From Acidobacteriota bacterium (GTDB lineage: Bacteria > Acidobacteriota > Terriglobia > Terriglobales > Acidobacteriaceae): a stretch of DNA of 64,000 nucleotides. The stretch lies in assembly GCA_018268915.1 (NCBI GenBank), contig JAFDVQ010000001.1:682001-746000 (forward strand). Reading direction: 5' to 3'. The notes below the pieces were generated by a model. That model had not been told where the DNA came from. It worked only from the letters and a program-made list of their open reading frames with translations, and made no database searches. This document shows, piece by piece, positions 39,161 through 47,053 of this stretch (positions are counted from its first letter, which is position 1; each line of letters begins with the position of its first letter). Both the position numbers and the translations under genes were made by a program.

Positions 39161-39613
39161 CTACGCCACACTCTCGGATGCCTTTTGACCTGTTTCGTCT
39201 TGAAAGTCTTTGCTGTTGAATGTTGGATTCAACGTCGGCACGGCGCACACCACCTTCGTAAGTCGCGCTTCCTGGGGGCGGCGTAGCTTGTGCGTGGCTG
39301 GAGCGTATAAATGCTCTAGCGACTCAACGAGGTAAGCTCCAGGAAGAAACTGCGTTCCTTCGTCAATACCGTCGCCTGGCAGCAAGATGATGTCTCCCGC
39401 TCGAGGGAGCCAGTTAAGCGTTTCCAGCGGCACAACGTTGATAGTGGTTCCATCGCCAACAATGAACTCCAGGCAGTCGCGGCTGTGCATGCTTCCTTCT
39501 CGAACCTGCCGATCCTCTTGCCGCGCTTTGTGCGCCTGGTAGAACACAGCTAGCACTGCAGGCAGCCCGATCAGCAGCCCCAGAATGCTCGCAATCGAAA
39601 CGAAATGATCCAC
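39161..39613 (-). CDS. Small membrane-anchored hypothetical protein
   Basis: A 150-residue protein with one N-terminal hydrophobic helix (SIASILGLLIGLPAVLAVFY). It is followed by a soluble, beta-rich part with DCLEFIVGDGTTINVVPLETL and LPGDGIDEGTQFLPGAYLVE. The start is GTG at 39611-39613, with no obvious ribosome-binding site and no better ATG in frame, so the N-terminus is uncertain. It is convergent with the membrane-anchored gene, with 3 bp between stops. The function is unknown. Confidence 0.5.
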   Translation of the reverse strand: MDHFVSIASILGLLIGLPAVLAVFYQAHKARQEDRQVREGSMHSRDCLEFIVGDGTTINVVPLETLNWLPRAGDIILLPGDGIDEGTQFLPGAYLVESLEHLYAPATHKLRRPQEARLTKVVCAVPTLNPTFNSKDFQDETGQKASESVA

Positions 39614-39820
39614 CCATGAAAGCGACTGCGATTAGACACACCACAATATCGAACAATTCGATCCCGGAATCAGCCTTCAGGGTGGACTGGTTGCCAAATC
39701 GGTGACGCGGTGAGGAGATACTACGGCACGCCGGATCAAATCCGAATGAGGGCGGCATAAAGACAGAAAGTCTTGCAGTTTGCGCACAAGAACACGGAGG
39801 GCCAGGATCTCTCCCAGCCC

Positions 39821-39851
39821 TCTGATCACTGACCTCTGATTACTGACAACT
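39821..39851. repeat. TGA(C/T)-type tandem motif, copy 1
   Basis: An imperfect tandem of CTGAT-CACTGAC-like units abuts the ahcY stop. It shares the 11-base core TACTGACAACT with the element at 61101, also next to a minus-strand stop. Confidence 0.5.
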
Positions 39852-41274
39852 AGTACCGGTAGAACTCCGGCTTGTACGGACCTTCCACCGGCACGCCGAT
39901 GTAGTCTGCCTGCCTCTGCGAAAGCTTCGTCAGCTTCACGCCGATCTTCTCGAGATGGAGTCGTGCAACTTCCTCGTCCAGCTTCTTCGGCAGCGTGTAG
40001 ACGTTCACCTTATAGCTGTCCTTGTTCTTCCACAGGTCGAGCTGAGCCAGCGTCTGGTTGGCGAAGCTGTTCGACATCACGAAGCTCGGGTGACCCGTCG
40101 CGCAACCCAGGTTGACCAGACGGCCCTCTGCCAGCATGAAGATCTCGTGCCCGTCGTCGAACGTGTACTTATCCACCTGCGGCTTGATGTTCGTTTTCTT
40201 CGCGGTCTTGTCGTTGTTCAGTCGATCGATCTGGATTTCGTTATCGAAGTGTCCAATGTTGCAGACGATCGCCTGGTCCTTCATCTTCTGCATGTGCTCA
40301 AGAGTGATGATGTCCACGTTGCCCGTGGTGGTCACATAGATATCGCCGCGACCCAGCGTGTCCTCAACCGTCGTGACTTCGAAGCCTTCCATGGCGGCCT
40401 GTAGTGCGTTGATCGGATCGACCTCCGTCACAATCACGCGTGCGCCCATGCCGCGCAGAGAGTGCGAACAGCCCTTGCCCACGTCGCCGTATCCACAAAC
40501 CACTGCAACCTTGCCCGCCACCATCACGTCGGTTGCGCGCTTGATGCCATCGGCCAGCGACTCGCGGCAGCCGTACAGGTTGTCGAACTTCGACTTCGTC
40601 ACGGAGTCGTTCACGTTGATAGCCGGAATCAGCAGCTTGCCCTTCTCCATCATCTGGTAGAGCCGGTGCACGCCCGTCGTCGTCTCTTCGCTAACGCCGC
40701 GCCACTCCTTCACGACCTTGTGCCAGTGCTGCTTGTCCTCGGCATACACGCGCTTTAGCAGATCTTTGATCACCTGCTCTTCGTGGTTGCCCGACGGCGT
40801 ATCAACCCACTTGTCTCCCTCTTCGAGCTCATACCCTTTGTGGATCAGGAGCGTCACGTCGCCGCCGTCGTCGACAACCAGCTCAGGACCCTTGCCACCC
40901 TTGTGAGTCAGCGCCTTGTAGGTGCACTCCCAATACTCTTCCAGCGTCTCGCCCTTCCACGCGAACACAGGAACGCCGCTCGCCGCGATCGCCGCCGCCG
41001 CGTGGTCCTGAGTCGAGAAGATGTTGCAGCTTGCCCAGCGAACCTCAGCTCCCAGCGAAACCAGCGTCTCAATCAAAACCGCGGTCTGAATGGTCATGTG
41101 CAGCGAACCGGTGATGCGGACGCCCTTCAGCGGCTTTTCCGCCGCGTACTTGTTGCGGATGGCCATGAGGCCTGGCATCTCGTGCTCGGCAATAGAGATC
41201 TCCTTGCGGCCCCAGTCGGCCAGCGAAAGGTCTGCAACTTTGTATTCGGTCAGTTCGAGGGTTGAGGAAGCCAT
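39850..41274 (-). CDS. ahcY: Adenosylhomocysteinase
   Basis: A 474-residue S-adenosylhomocysteine hydrolase, which splits SAH into adenosine and homocysteine and so relieves product inhibition of methyltransferases. Landmarks are [28 protein letters not shown], the NAD-binding [39 protein letters not shown] and the C-terminal [14 protein letters not shown] lies 6 nt before ATG 41274. It is divergent from the ArsR-methyltransferase gene, with 71 bp between starts that hold inverted repeats, which suggests direct control by that regulator. It also abuts a tandem repeat at its stop. Confidence 0.97.
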   Translation of the reverse strand: MASSTLELTEYKVADLSLADWGRKEISIAEHEMPGLMAIRNKYAAEKPLKGVRITGSLHMTIQTAVLIETLVSLGAEVRWASCNIFSTQDHAAAAIAASGVPVFAWKGETLEEYWECTYKALTHKGGKGPELVVDDGGDVTLLIHKGYELEEGDKWVDTPSGNHEEQVIKDLLKRVYAEDKQHWHKVVKEWRGVSEETTTGVHRLYQMMEKGKLLIPAINVNDSVTKSKFDNLYGCRESLADGIKRATDVMVAGKVAVVCGYGDVGKGCSHSLRGMGARVIVTEVDPINALQAAMEGFEVTTVEDTLGRGDIYVTTTGNVDIITLEHMQKMKDQAIVCNIGHFDNEIQIDRLNNDKTAKKTNIKPQVDKYTFDDGHEIFMLAEGRLVNLGCATGHPSFVMSNSFANQTLAQLDLWKNKDSYKVNVYTLPKKLDEEVARLHLEKIGVKLTKLSQRQADYIGVPVEGPYKPEFYRY

Positions 41275-41300
41275 TCAGTTCTCCTTCAGTGAGTGGTCGA

Positions 41301-41332
41301 CGATGTATCGACGAATCGTGATATATTGATAT
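41301..41332. promoter_or_regulatory. Candidate operator between ahcY and the ArsR-methyltransferase gene
   Basis: The 71-bp divergent gap holds two short dyads: CGAT-GT-ATCG (41301-41310) and ATAT-TG-ATAT (41323-41332). TCGACGA also occurs twice as a direct repeat. This is suited to ArsR-type dimer binding at overlapping divergent promoters. Confidence 0.4.
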
Positions 41333-41345
41333 GTAACAGAAACCC

Positions 41346-42278
41346 ATGGCCACGTCAATCGTGAAAACGCTCCGCGTAGTAGCCGACCCCAACCGGCTCC
41401 GCATCCTTCTGCTCCTCAAGGCAGAAGAGCTTTCAGTGGCAGAACTTCAGGAGATCCTGGTCATGGGCCAGAGCACCATCTCGACTCATCTTTCTCTACT
41501 CAAACAGGCGGGCCTCGTCGAAGACCGCCGAATCGGTAAAAACAGCCTCTACCGCTTGATCACCGGGAATGGAAACGACGTACTAGCCGACCTGCTCGCA
41601 CGGGCCCAGAAGGAAATTCCTGAGTCGGCTTACGACAGGGCCACGGCTCGCCGCGTCGTCAAAAAACGCCAGGACAAAATGCGCGCCTTTTTCGACAGCG
41701 TCGCGGGCCGCCACGGCAAAGACTACGTTCCGGGCAAGTCCTGGAAGGCGATGGCCGAAGCGCTGCTTCGCCTGATGCCTCCGCAGACGATCGCCGATCT
41801 TGGCGCGGGAGACGGGAGCTTCTCGCTTCTTCTTGCGCAAAGCGCCGAAAACGTCATCGCAGTCGATTCCTCCGCAAAGATGATCGAGTTCGCCCGCGAC
41901 CAGGCCCAGCGCAATCACGTTAAAAACGTGGACTACCGACTCGGCGACATGGAGGAGCTCCCCGTCGAAGACGGCGCCGTCGACATTGTCTTCTTCTCGC
42001 AATCACTCCATCACGCTCTGCACCCCGATCGCGCCATCTGCGAAGCTGCCCGCATTCTTAAACCCGGCGGTCGCATAGCCATCATGGACCTCGTCAAGCA
42101 TCGTTTCGAGGAAGCCCGCGAGATCTACGCCGACGAGTGGCTTGGCTTCAGCGAAGCCGAACTCGAATCCATGCTTGAGAGTGCCGGCTTCACAAAAGCC
42201 CAGACATCCGTCGTCTATAAAGAAGACAAAGCGCCGCATTTCCAGACGCTGCTGGCAATCGCCGCTAAACAAGGCTGA
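41346..42278 (+). CDS. ArsR-family regulator fused to SAM-dependent methyltransferase
   Basis: A 310-residue two-domain protein. Residues ~1-85 form an ArsR winged helix (RVVADPNRLRILLLL, then QSTISTHLSLLKQAGLVEDRR). A linker leads to a class I methyltransferase domain (~110-310) with IADLGAGDGSF (motif I, about 149-159), IAVDSSAKMIEFAR and ARILKPGGRIAI. Proteins with this layout are known as SAH-responsive regulators (SahR group) of the methionine cycle. Its divergent partner here is ahcY, which supports that role. The methyltransferase fold probably serves as a SAM/SAH sensor. No ribosome-binding site is obvious before ATG 41346, so the mRNA may have a short leader. Confidence 0.9.
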   Translation: MATSIVKTLRVVADPNRLRILLLLKAEELSVAELQEILVMGQSTISTHLSLLKQAGLVEDRRIGKNSLYRLITGNGNDVLADLLARAQKEIPESAYDRATARRVVKKRQDKMRAFFDSVAGRHGKDYVPGKSWKAMAEALLRLMPPQTIADLGAGDGSFSLLLAQSAENVIAVDSSAKMIEFARDQAQRNHVKNVDYRLGDMEELPVEDGAVDIVFFSQSLHHALHPDRAICEAARILKPGGRIAIMDLVKHRFEEAREIYADEWLGFSEAELESMLESAGFTKAQTSVVYKEDKAPHFQTLLAIAAKQG

Positions 42279-42280
42279 TC

Positions 42281-42853
42281 TCAAAATGGCAGCAGGACCA
42301 GAGGAACGATCAGACCCGCCAATAACAAAGCGGTCAATTGCCACCGTCCACGCTGGTATCTGTAAGACATGTACAGGCCGGTAAAGCTCGAGAGCGCCAG
42401 GCTCACAGCGACCAAAAGGAAAAAGATCTTCATCGGCAAATGACTTTTCCTTGGCGCTACCGCCCCAGAGTTCTCTGTCCCTTTCTTTTCATTGGCCGCC
42501 TCCGTTTTTTCAGGACGGGTCGAATCGGCTCCGGCACTCGCCACCACAGGATCTTTCAATCCCTTTCCAGCCTCTTGATTAACCTTCGGCGAGTTGTCGT
42601 TACGTTCAGCGCCGCCCGGAACTGGATGAGGATTTCTTCGCACAGGCACCGTCGTATTTTGTTTTTTGTGCAGCTGTGCAAGCGATGCTAACCAGGTCGG
42701 CGGCTTATAGCTGCTGCCCTGCGTTGATTCGTGAAGGCTGAACGTCTGCAAGGCGCCCGTTATCGCGAAGAAGAGCAGTGCGGGGGTCGTGAAGACCCCG
42801 AGGTAGAGGTGAACCTTCCGGAAATACCGCAGAACTGCGTGCCCCTTCGACAT
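42281..42853 (-). CDS. PepSY-type transmembrane protein, short
   Basis: A 190-residue protein with the N-terminal helix pattern of PepSY-associated membrane proteins: RYFRKVHLYLGVFTTPALLFFAITGALQTF. It then has a ~90-residue Lys/Pro/Ser-rich hydrophilic stretch, and two C-terminal helices (IFFLLVAVSLALSSFTGLYMSYR and LTALLLAGLIVPLVLL). Family members are linked to siderophore or iron uptake. No PepSY domain is visible in the soluble stretch, so it looks like a reduced form. GAGG lies 6 nt before ATG 42853. It lies 2 bp from the end of the ArsR-methyltransferase gene (convergent). Confidence 0.75.
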   Translation of the reverse strand: MSKGHAVLRYFRKVHLYLGVFTTPALLFFAITGALQTFSLHESTQGSSYKPPTWLASLAQLHKKQNTTVPVRRNPHPVPGGAERNDNSPKVNQEAGKGLKDPVVASAGADSTRPEKTEAANEKKGTENSGAVAPRKSHLPMKIFFLLVAVSLALSSFTGLYMSYRYQRGRWQLTALLLAGLIVPLVLLPF

Positions 42854-43085
42854 CGATGCCTCGGCCTGTGATTGCGAGTTTCTCTGAGCTCGGGACCGGG
42901 GAAAACTATCCTCGATCAGGACGCGACTGAAATATAAGACTCTTTTAGTCCGAGTTTAGGTTACAGCAAGCTTGGCCGCCCCATACCGATCTGCGGGATC
43001 GCAATAAGGGCAAGTTTGCAACCGCGACCTCGAACGGCTCCGCATCCGATCGGCTAACATTGCATCCAACACTCTCGGAGCGAAG

Positions 43086-43433
43086 ATGGCTAGCGTTCAT
43101 TCAGAAGCGAGGTCTGTCGCGGCTGCGAAACCTGCAAAGCTTAGCCGTACACAGCGGACCGCTATCCTAAAAGCCTTATCAGATCCCAAGCGTTTCGAAC
43201 TGCTCGAGGCCATCGCACGATCTCATTGCCCGCTCGGCTGCACCGCGGCACACGAAGCACTCTCCATTTCGCCCGCTACCCTATCCCATCACATCAAGGA
43301 ACTTCAAACTAGCGGTCTCATCCATGTCCGCAGGGAAGGGAAATTCGCCTTCCTGACCATCAGGCCCGGCATCCTCGAGGCAATGTCGACCTACCTTCAG
43401 TCCCTGAGTCCGACCGCCTGTCCAACCCGCTGA
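43086..43433 (+). CDS. ArsR-type transcriptional regulator
   Basis: A 115-residue winged-helix protein: RTAILKALSDPKRFELLEAIA, then a recognition helix region ISPATLSHHIKELQTSGLIHVRREGKFAFLTI. A CPLGC pair sits between helices, which could bind a metal, though it is not the classical ELCVCDL ArsR site. The HTH is clear. It lies just upstream of the SDR gene, in whose leader inverted repeats sit (43493-43517), so I infer it controls itself or that oxidoreductase. GGAG precedes ATG 43086. Confidence 0.85.
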   Translation: MASVHSEARSVAAAKPAKLSRTQRTAILKALSDPKRFELLEAIARSHCPLGCTAAHEALSISPATLSHHIKELQTSGLIHVRREGKFAFLTIRPGILEAMSTYLQSLSPTACPTR

Positions 43434-43492
43434 GGCCACTTTTTCACAATTTTTACAATCCTCCTGAATCCATTCTTCCCGCCCCACATCAA

Positions 43493-43517
43493 TTCGATAG
43501 TTGTCGAAACGTCGAAT
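43493..43517 (+). promoter_or_regulatory. Candidate operator upstream of the SDR gene
   Basis: The dyad TTCGA-TAGTTG-TCGAA (43493-43508) is followed by a third GTCGAAT unit (43511-43517). It lies 41-65 bp before the SDR ATG and just downstream of the ArsR gene, where a repressor could act. Confidence 0.45.
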
Positions 43518-43557
43518 GAAACGGACGCCGGACAGCAACCGATCGGAGGATCAGAAA

Positions 43558-44307
43558 ATGAGCAAACTTCAGGGCAAAGTCGCATTGGTAACCGGCGCAT
43601 CCAAGGGCATCGGCGCAGCAATCGCAAAAGAACTCGCTTTGCAAGGCGCGTCCGTCGCGGTCAACTATTCCGGCAGCAAAGAAGCTGCAGAAAATGTAGT
43701 CGCTGAAATCAAGAAGGCTGGCGGCAAGGCCTTCGCAGTTCAGGCCAACGTTTCCGACCCGGATTCGATCGGTCCCCTGGTCAGCAAGGTCGTCAAGGAA
43801 TACGGCCCCATCGACATCCTGGTGAATAACGCCGGTATATACGAATTCAGCCCTCTTGAAGCCGTCACCCCTGAACACTTTCATAAACAGTTCAACACCA
43901 ATGTTCTCGGACTGCTCCTTGTAACCCAGGCCGCTGTAGCTCAGTTCAATCCCAAGGGCGGCAGCATCATCAACATCAGCTCAGTCGTCAAAGAGGGCGC
44001 CGCCGGTCTCTCCGTATACAGCGCAACCAAGGGCGCGGTCGACACCATCTCTGCTTCTCTCGCCCAGGAACTCGGCCCAAAGAAGATCCGTGTCAACTCC
44101 CTCAACCCCGGCATGATTGAAACCGAAGGCGCGCACGCAGCCGGCATCATCGGCAGCGACTTCCAGAAGTTAGCTGAATCGCGTACGCCTCTCGGCCGCA
44201 TTGGCCAGCCCAAAGACATCGCAACGGCCACTGCGTTGCTCGCCTCTGAAGACTCAGGCTGGATAAACGGCCAGGCTATTCACGCTGCTGGCGGATTCCG
44301 CCTGTAA
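43558..44307 (+). CDS. SDR-family oxidoreductase (FabG-like)
   Basis: A 249-residue classical short-chain dehydrogenase. It has the cofactor motif TGASKGIG (about 12-19), NNAG, and the catalytic set ISSVV and YSATK (Tyr154, Lys158). The segment NYSGSKEAAE after the second strand favours NADPH or either cofactor over strict NAD. Closest group by eye is 3-oxoacyl-ACP reductase/glucose 1-dehydrogenase-like enzymes, but there are no fatty-acid genes nearby, so it is probably a ketone or aldehyde reductase. GGAGG lies 10 nt before the ATG. Upstream frame extension to 43501 is unlikely, since it overlaps the candidate operator. Confidence 0.92.
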   Translation: MSKLQGKVALVTGASKGIGAAIAKELALQGASVAVNYSGSKEAAENVVAEIKKAGGKAFAVQANVSDPDSIGPLVSKVVKEYGPIDILVNNAGIYEFSPLEAVTPEHFHKQFNTNVLGLLLVTQAAVAQFNPKGGSIINISSVVKEGAAGLSVYSATKGAVDTISASLAQELGPKKIRVNSLNPGMIETEGAHAAGIIGSDFQKLAESRTPLGRIGQPKDIATATALLASEDSGWINGQAIHAAGGFRL

Positions 44308-44742
44308 CCTACTGCATTCCGGGCTACGTCATTCAGGTCCGGAATGCACGTTGCACGTTTATCGAGGACACATCACATGGTTCATGGAATTTTCTCTACT
44401 CTCTCAGTCGCGGCATTCGGATTGTTTGCATCAAGGGCCAGCGATCTTCTCCGCCTTCCATTTACGGGCCGCAAGTCGTGCAACGAAAATCAAGAAAGCA
44501 GCTCCGTATGGAGTTTCAAGTCCGATGCCGCCCAATCTCAGAAAACCTGGCTAAACGTCCAACGCCACGGAACCTGTTAATGAATTGACTGATTCAAATT
44601 CCCATTATTTTCAGTCGTAGGCGGGAGTCTGTCCCCATTCATGTCGACAGCTCCACCGTTGACATGATTGGGCACGATTCAAACCAGCCTTCGACAATCG
44701 TGGGTGCCCCGTCCAAGCTTTGCTTGGGCGGGATGAAGTAAC
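44308..44742. other. Gene-free gap with two hairpins
   Basis: This 435-bp gap lies between the convergent SDR and ada genes. It contains no convincing gene: small frames at 44344-44580 lack a ribosome-binding site and family features. A 10-bp inverted repeat (TCATGTCGAC at 44639-44648 with GTTGACATGA at 44658-44667, one G-T pair) sits in it, followed by the GGGTGCCCC repeat at 44702. Confidence 0.5.
44702..44732. repeat. GGGTGCCCC-headed hairpin repeat, copy 3
   Basis: GGGTGCCCC flows into an 11-bp stem (44708-44718 with 44722-44732, one T-G pair) around a 3-nt loop, in the gap before the ada stop. It has the same head as copies at 14361 and 29937, with a different stem sequence. Confidence 0.7.
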
Positions 44743-45831
44743 TCATTGACTGCTTCTCTCCGCCTCTAACAGCTCTCGTTTCCGCTCCACTCCCCACCGA
44801 TAGCCCGTCAACGATCCATCCGCGCCAACCACTCGATGGCAGGGCACAATCAGCGCCACTCGATTGGTAGCGCACGCCCGCGCCACAGCTCTCGTAGCGT
44901 TCGGCTCTCCCATCTCTCGCGCCAGTTCGCTGTAGCTTCGAGTCTCACCTCTCGGAATCTGCCGCAATGCTTGCCACACGCGCAGCTGAAACACCGTTCC
45001 CCGCAAATCAAGTCCCGCGCCCAACGCTCCCTGTTTTGACAGGTCCGATCCCTCGCGCACGCTCGCAAGCGCCATCTCCACTATCTCGGCGAGGGACGCA
45101 TCCCTCCGAAGCTCAGCCGCCGGAAATTCCTCTCGCAGACTGCCCTCTGCCTCCTCGCGCGTCGATCCCAACGACAACCAGCAGAGCCCGCGATCCGTGC
45201 TGCCGACAACCATCCACCCAAACGGCGACCGCGCCGAACACCACCGAATCTGTTCGCCCTTACCGCCCTGCGCAAACCGCGCCGGAGTCATCCCCAGCTG
45301 CGTCCCTTCATATGCGCGGCTCGAAGACCCGAACCCCGCATCGTAGATCGCGTCCGTCACGCGCCCCTGCTGCTTGAGCGCATCGCGCAGCCGGCTCGCC
45401 TTCAACGACCGCTGATATTGCAGGGGGCTCACCCCCATCTCCTGCTTGAAAGCCCTCTGCACCGTGAATGGACTCATCCCTGCTACACACCCCAGCTCCG
45501 CCAGTGGCACAGCGCGATCTAGATTGCTCTCGAGGTGCTTGCGAACCTTGTCCAGTGGTCTATCTGGTGCAGCGGTAGGCCTGCAACGCTTGCAAGCCCG
45601 AAATCCTGCATTCTGCGCGTCCGCCACCGTTGCAAAAAACTGCACGTTCTCGCGCAACGGCCTGCGGCTCTTGCATTCCGGCCGGCAAAACACTCCCGTT
45701 GTCGTCACGGCATAGAAGAACCGCCCGTTATGATTGCGTTCGCAGAGCTGCTGCCATGCGATTTTCGCATCGATGGGTTGAGCGTCTTGTCTAGTGGGAT
45801 TCACAGTTTCGAGTTGAACGTTATTCATCAT
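44743..45831 (-). CDS. ada: Ada: methylphosphotriester sensor and O6-methylguanine-DNA methyltransferase
   Basis: A 362-residue Ada protein. The N-terminal zinc domain has TTTGVFCRPECKSR and FRACKRCRP (Cys49, Cys53, Cys80, Cys83). Cys49 receives methyl groups from phosphotriesters and turns Ada into an activator. An AraC-type HTH follows (GMSPFTVQRAFKQEMGVSP). The C-terminal alkyltransferase has the acceptor motif PCHRV (Cys331) with a normal downstream segment. Both activities appear intact. Double ATG at the start is a choice between neighbours. The divergent gap to the kdsB gene is 107 bp. It acts in the adaptive response to alkylation damage. Confidence 0.95.
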   Translation of the reverse strand: MMNNVQLETVNPTRQDAQPIDAKIAWQQLCERNHNGRFFYAVTTTGVFCRPECKSRRPLRENVQFFATVADAQNAGFRACKRCRPTAAPDRPLDKVRKHLESNLDRAVPLAELGCVAGMSPFTVQRAFKQEMGVSPLQYQRSLKASRLRDALKQQGRVTDAIYDAGFGSSSRAYEGTQLGMTPARFAQGGKGEQIRWCSARSPFGWMVVGSTDRGLCWLSLGSTREEAEGSLREEFPAAELRRDASLAEIVEMALASVREGSDLSKQGALGAGLDLRGTVFQLRVWQALRQIPRGETRSYSELAREMGEPNATRAVARACATNRVALIVPCHRVVGADGSLTGYRWGVERKRELLEAERSSQ

Positions 45832-45938
45832 GGACTCATGGTCTGCGAATCGCGATTTCCGTACACTCCGATTCTTGCGCGCAATTCGAAAAAAGTAGCT
45901 TGCAGTCTTTGCATCCGAAAAGAATCAAGCTCAACTGG

Positions 45939-46685
45939 CTACTGCCCGTTCGCCTCCCGCGAGAACAGCACAGCTTCCGCTCTCTGCAGATCCTCTTCCG
46001 TATCCACCCCGATCGTGTCCATCGGAGCGCTGGCAACGTAGATGTCCATTCCCGCCTCCAGGAGCCGCAACTGCTCCAACCTCTCAATCGACTCGAGCCA
46101 CCCGCCGGGTAGCTCCGCAAACTTCTCCAGCGCCGTCCTGCGATAGGCGTAAATCCCAAGATGTTTCCGGTAGCCCGAAAATCCGGAACTGTCCCGGTCA
46201 TAAGGAATCGTCGCCCGCGAAAAGTAGAGAGCCCTCCCGTTCGTTGCCGTAACCACCTTCACCGCATTCGGATTGTGCACGTCCGACGCAGCACACCGCA
46301 CTGCCAATGTCGCCACCTGAACCTCCGGCCTCTCGAAGAGCTCCAGCAGGGGAGGGAAGAACTCCGCAGTCAAGGTCGGCTCGTCCCCCTGGATATTCAC
46401 ATACACATCGCTCTCGATCTGCCTCGCTAGCTCTCGCACCCGGTCCGACCCGCTGGCGCAATATGCCGAAGTCATTGCCACGGGAATGCCTCGGTCCCGG
46501 CAAACCTCCGCCACCTCATCGGAATCCGTCGCCACCACTACCGGGTCCATCAGCCCGCTTCCTGCAGCCGCCCGCCATACCCACTCCACCATTGGCCGCC
46601 CTGCCAGCCCACGCAGAACCTTCCGCTCCAGCCGCGTCGAGGCGAGCCTGGCCGGGATCACCCCGGCGATACGTAACCTGCTCAT
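45939..46685 (-). CDS. kdsB: 3-deoxy-manno-octulosonate cytidylyltransferase
   Basis: A 248-residue KdsB, which activates Kdo with CTP for lipopolysaccharide inner-core synthesis. The N-terminal nucleotide motif IPARLASTRLERKVL is close to the family IPARxxSTRLPGKPL. Other landmarks are VVATDSDEV, GSDRVRELA, NIQGDEP and HLGIYAYRR. The presence of kdsB shows a Gram-negative envelope. It is a single-gene unit on the minus strand, ahead of tRNA-Met on the plus strand. The ribosome-binding site before ATG 46685 is weak. Confidence 0.95.
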   Translation of the reverse strand: MSRLRIAGVIPARLASTRLERKVLRGLAGRPMVEWVWRAAAGSGLMDPVVVATDSDEVAEVCRDRGIPVAMTSAYCASGSDRVRELARQIESDVYVNIQGDEPTLTAEFFPPLLELFERPEVQVATLAVRCAASDVHNPNAVKVVTATNGRALYFSRATIPYDRDSSGFSGYRKHLGIYAYRRTALEKFAELPGGWLESIERLEQLRLLEAGMDIYVASAPMDTIGVDTEEDLQRAEAVLFSREANGQ

Positions 46686-46829
46686 GCAGGCGAGTCTACA
46701 AGACTCACCCCGCCCGGGTTACTGCCGCTCAACGCACTTGCCCTCAGACAATTGACCCAGCGCTAGCCGCCCCGTATCATCATGAATAGCGCGACATTAC
46801 GCCCTAAGGCGATTCCTGTCGTCCCCTCC

Positions 46830-46906
46830 GGCGGGGTAGCTCAGATGGTTAGAGCGTGGGATTCATAACCCCAAGGTCGAGAGTTCGATCCTCTCCCCCG
46901 CCACCA
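46830..46906 (+). tRNA. tRNA-Met (anticodon CAT)
   Basis: A full cloverleaf: acceptor GGCGGGG/CCCCGCC, D-arm with AGATGGTTA, anticodon loop TTCATAA, T-arm GAGAG-TTCGATC-CTCTC and encoded CCA (46904-46906). It looks like an elongator Met tRNA; a lysidine-modified Ile tRNA with the same anticodon cannot be excluded. Confidence 0.94.
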
Positions 46907-47053
46907 AGCTGCTCCCGGCTCCTTCCGCTTTATTACCTTTGCCCGTTTTGCCCACTCTCTAACCCCTGATCTCCAATCTCTCCAGAACACTCCTTGCGTT
47001 ATCATTGCGTCTATACATTTAGCGGCCTGCTTCCCTATCAGGGGCCGTTCTCG

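Noticed and set aside
41275..41345. SAH riboswitch in the ahcY leader
   Set aside because: The gap is only 71 bp and shared by two promoters. I cannot fold the conserved SAH riboswitch core, and the dyads fit operators instead.
44344..44580. Small frames in the gap after the SDR gene
   Set aside because: No ribosome-binding site, mixed composition, and overlapping candidates in two frames that cannot both be real.
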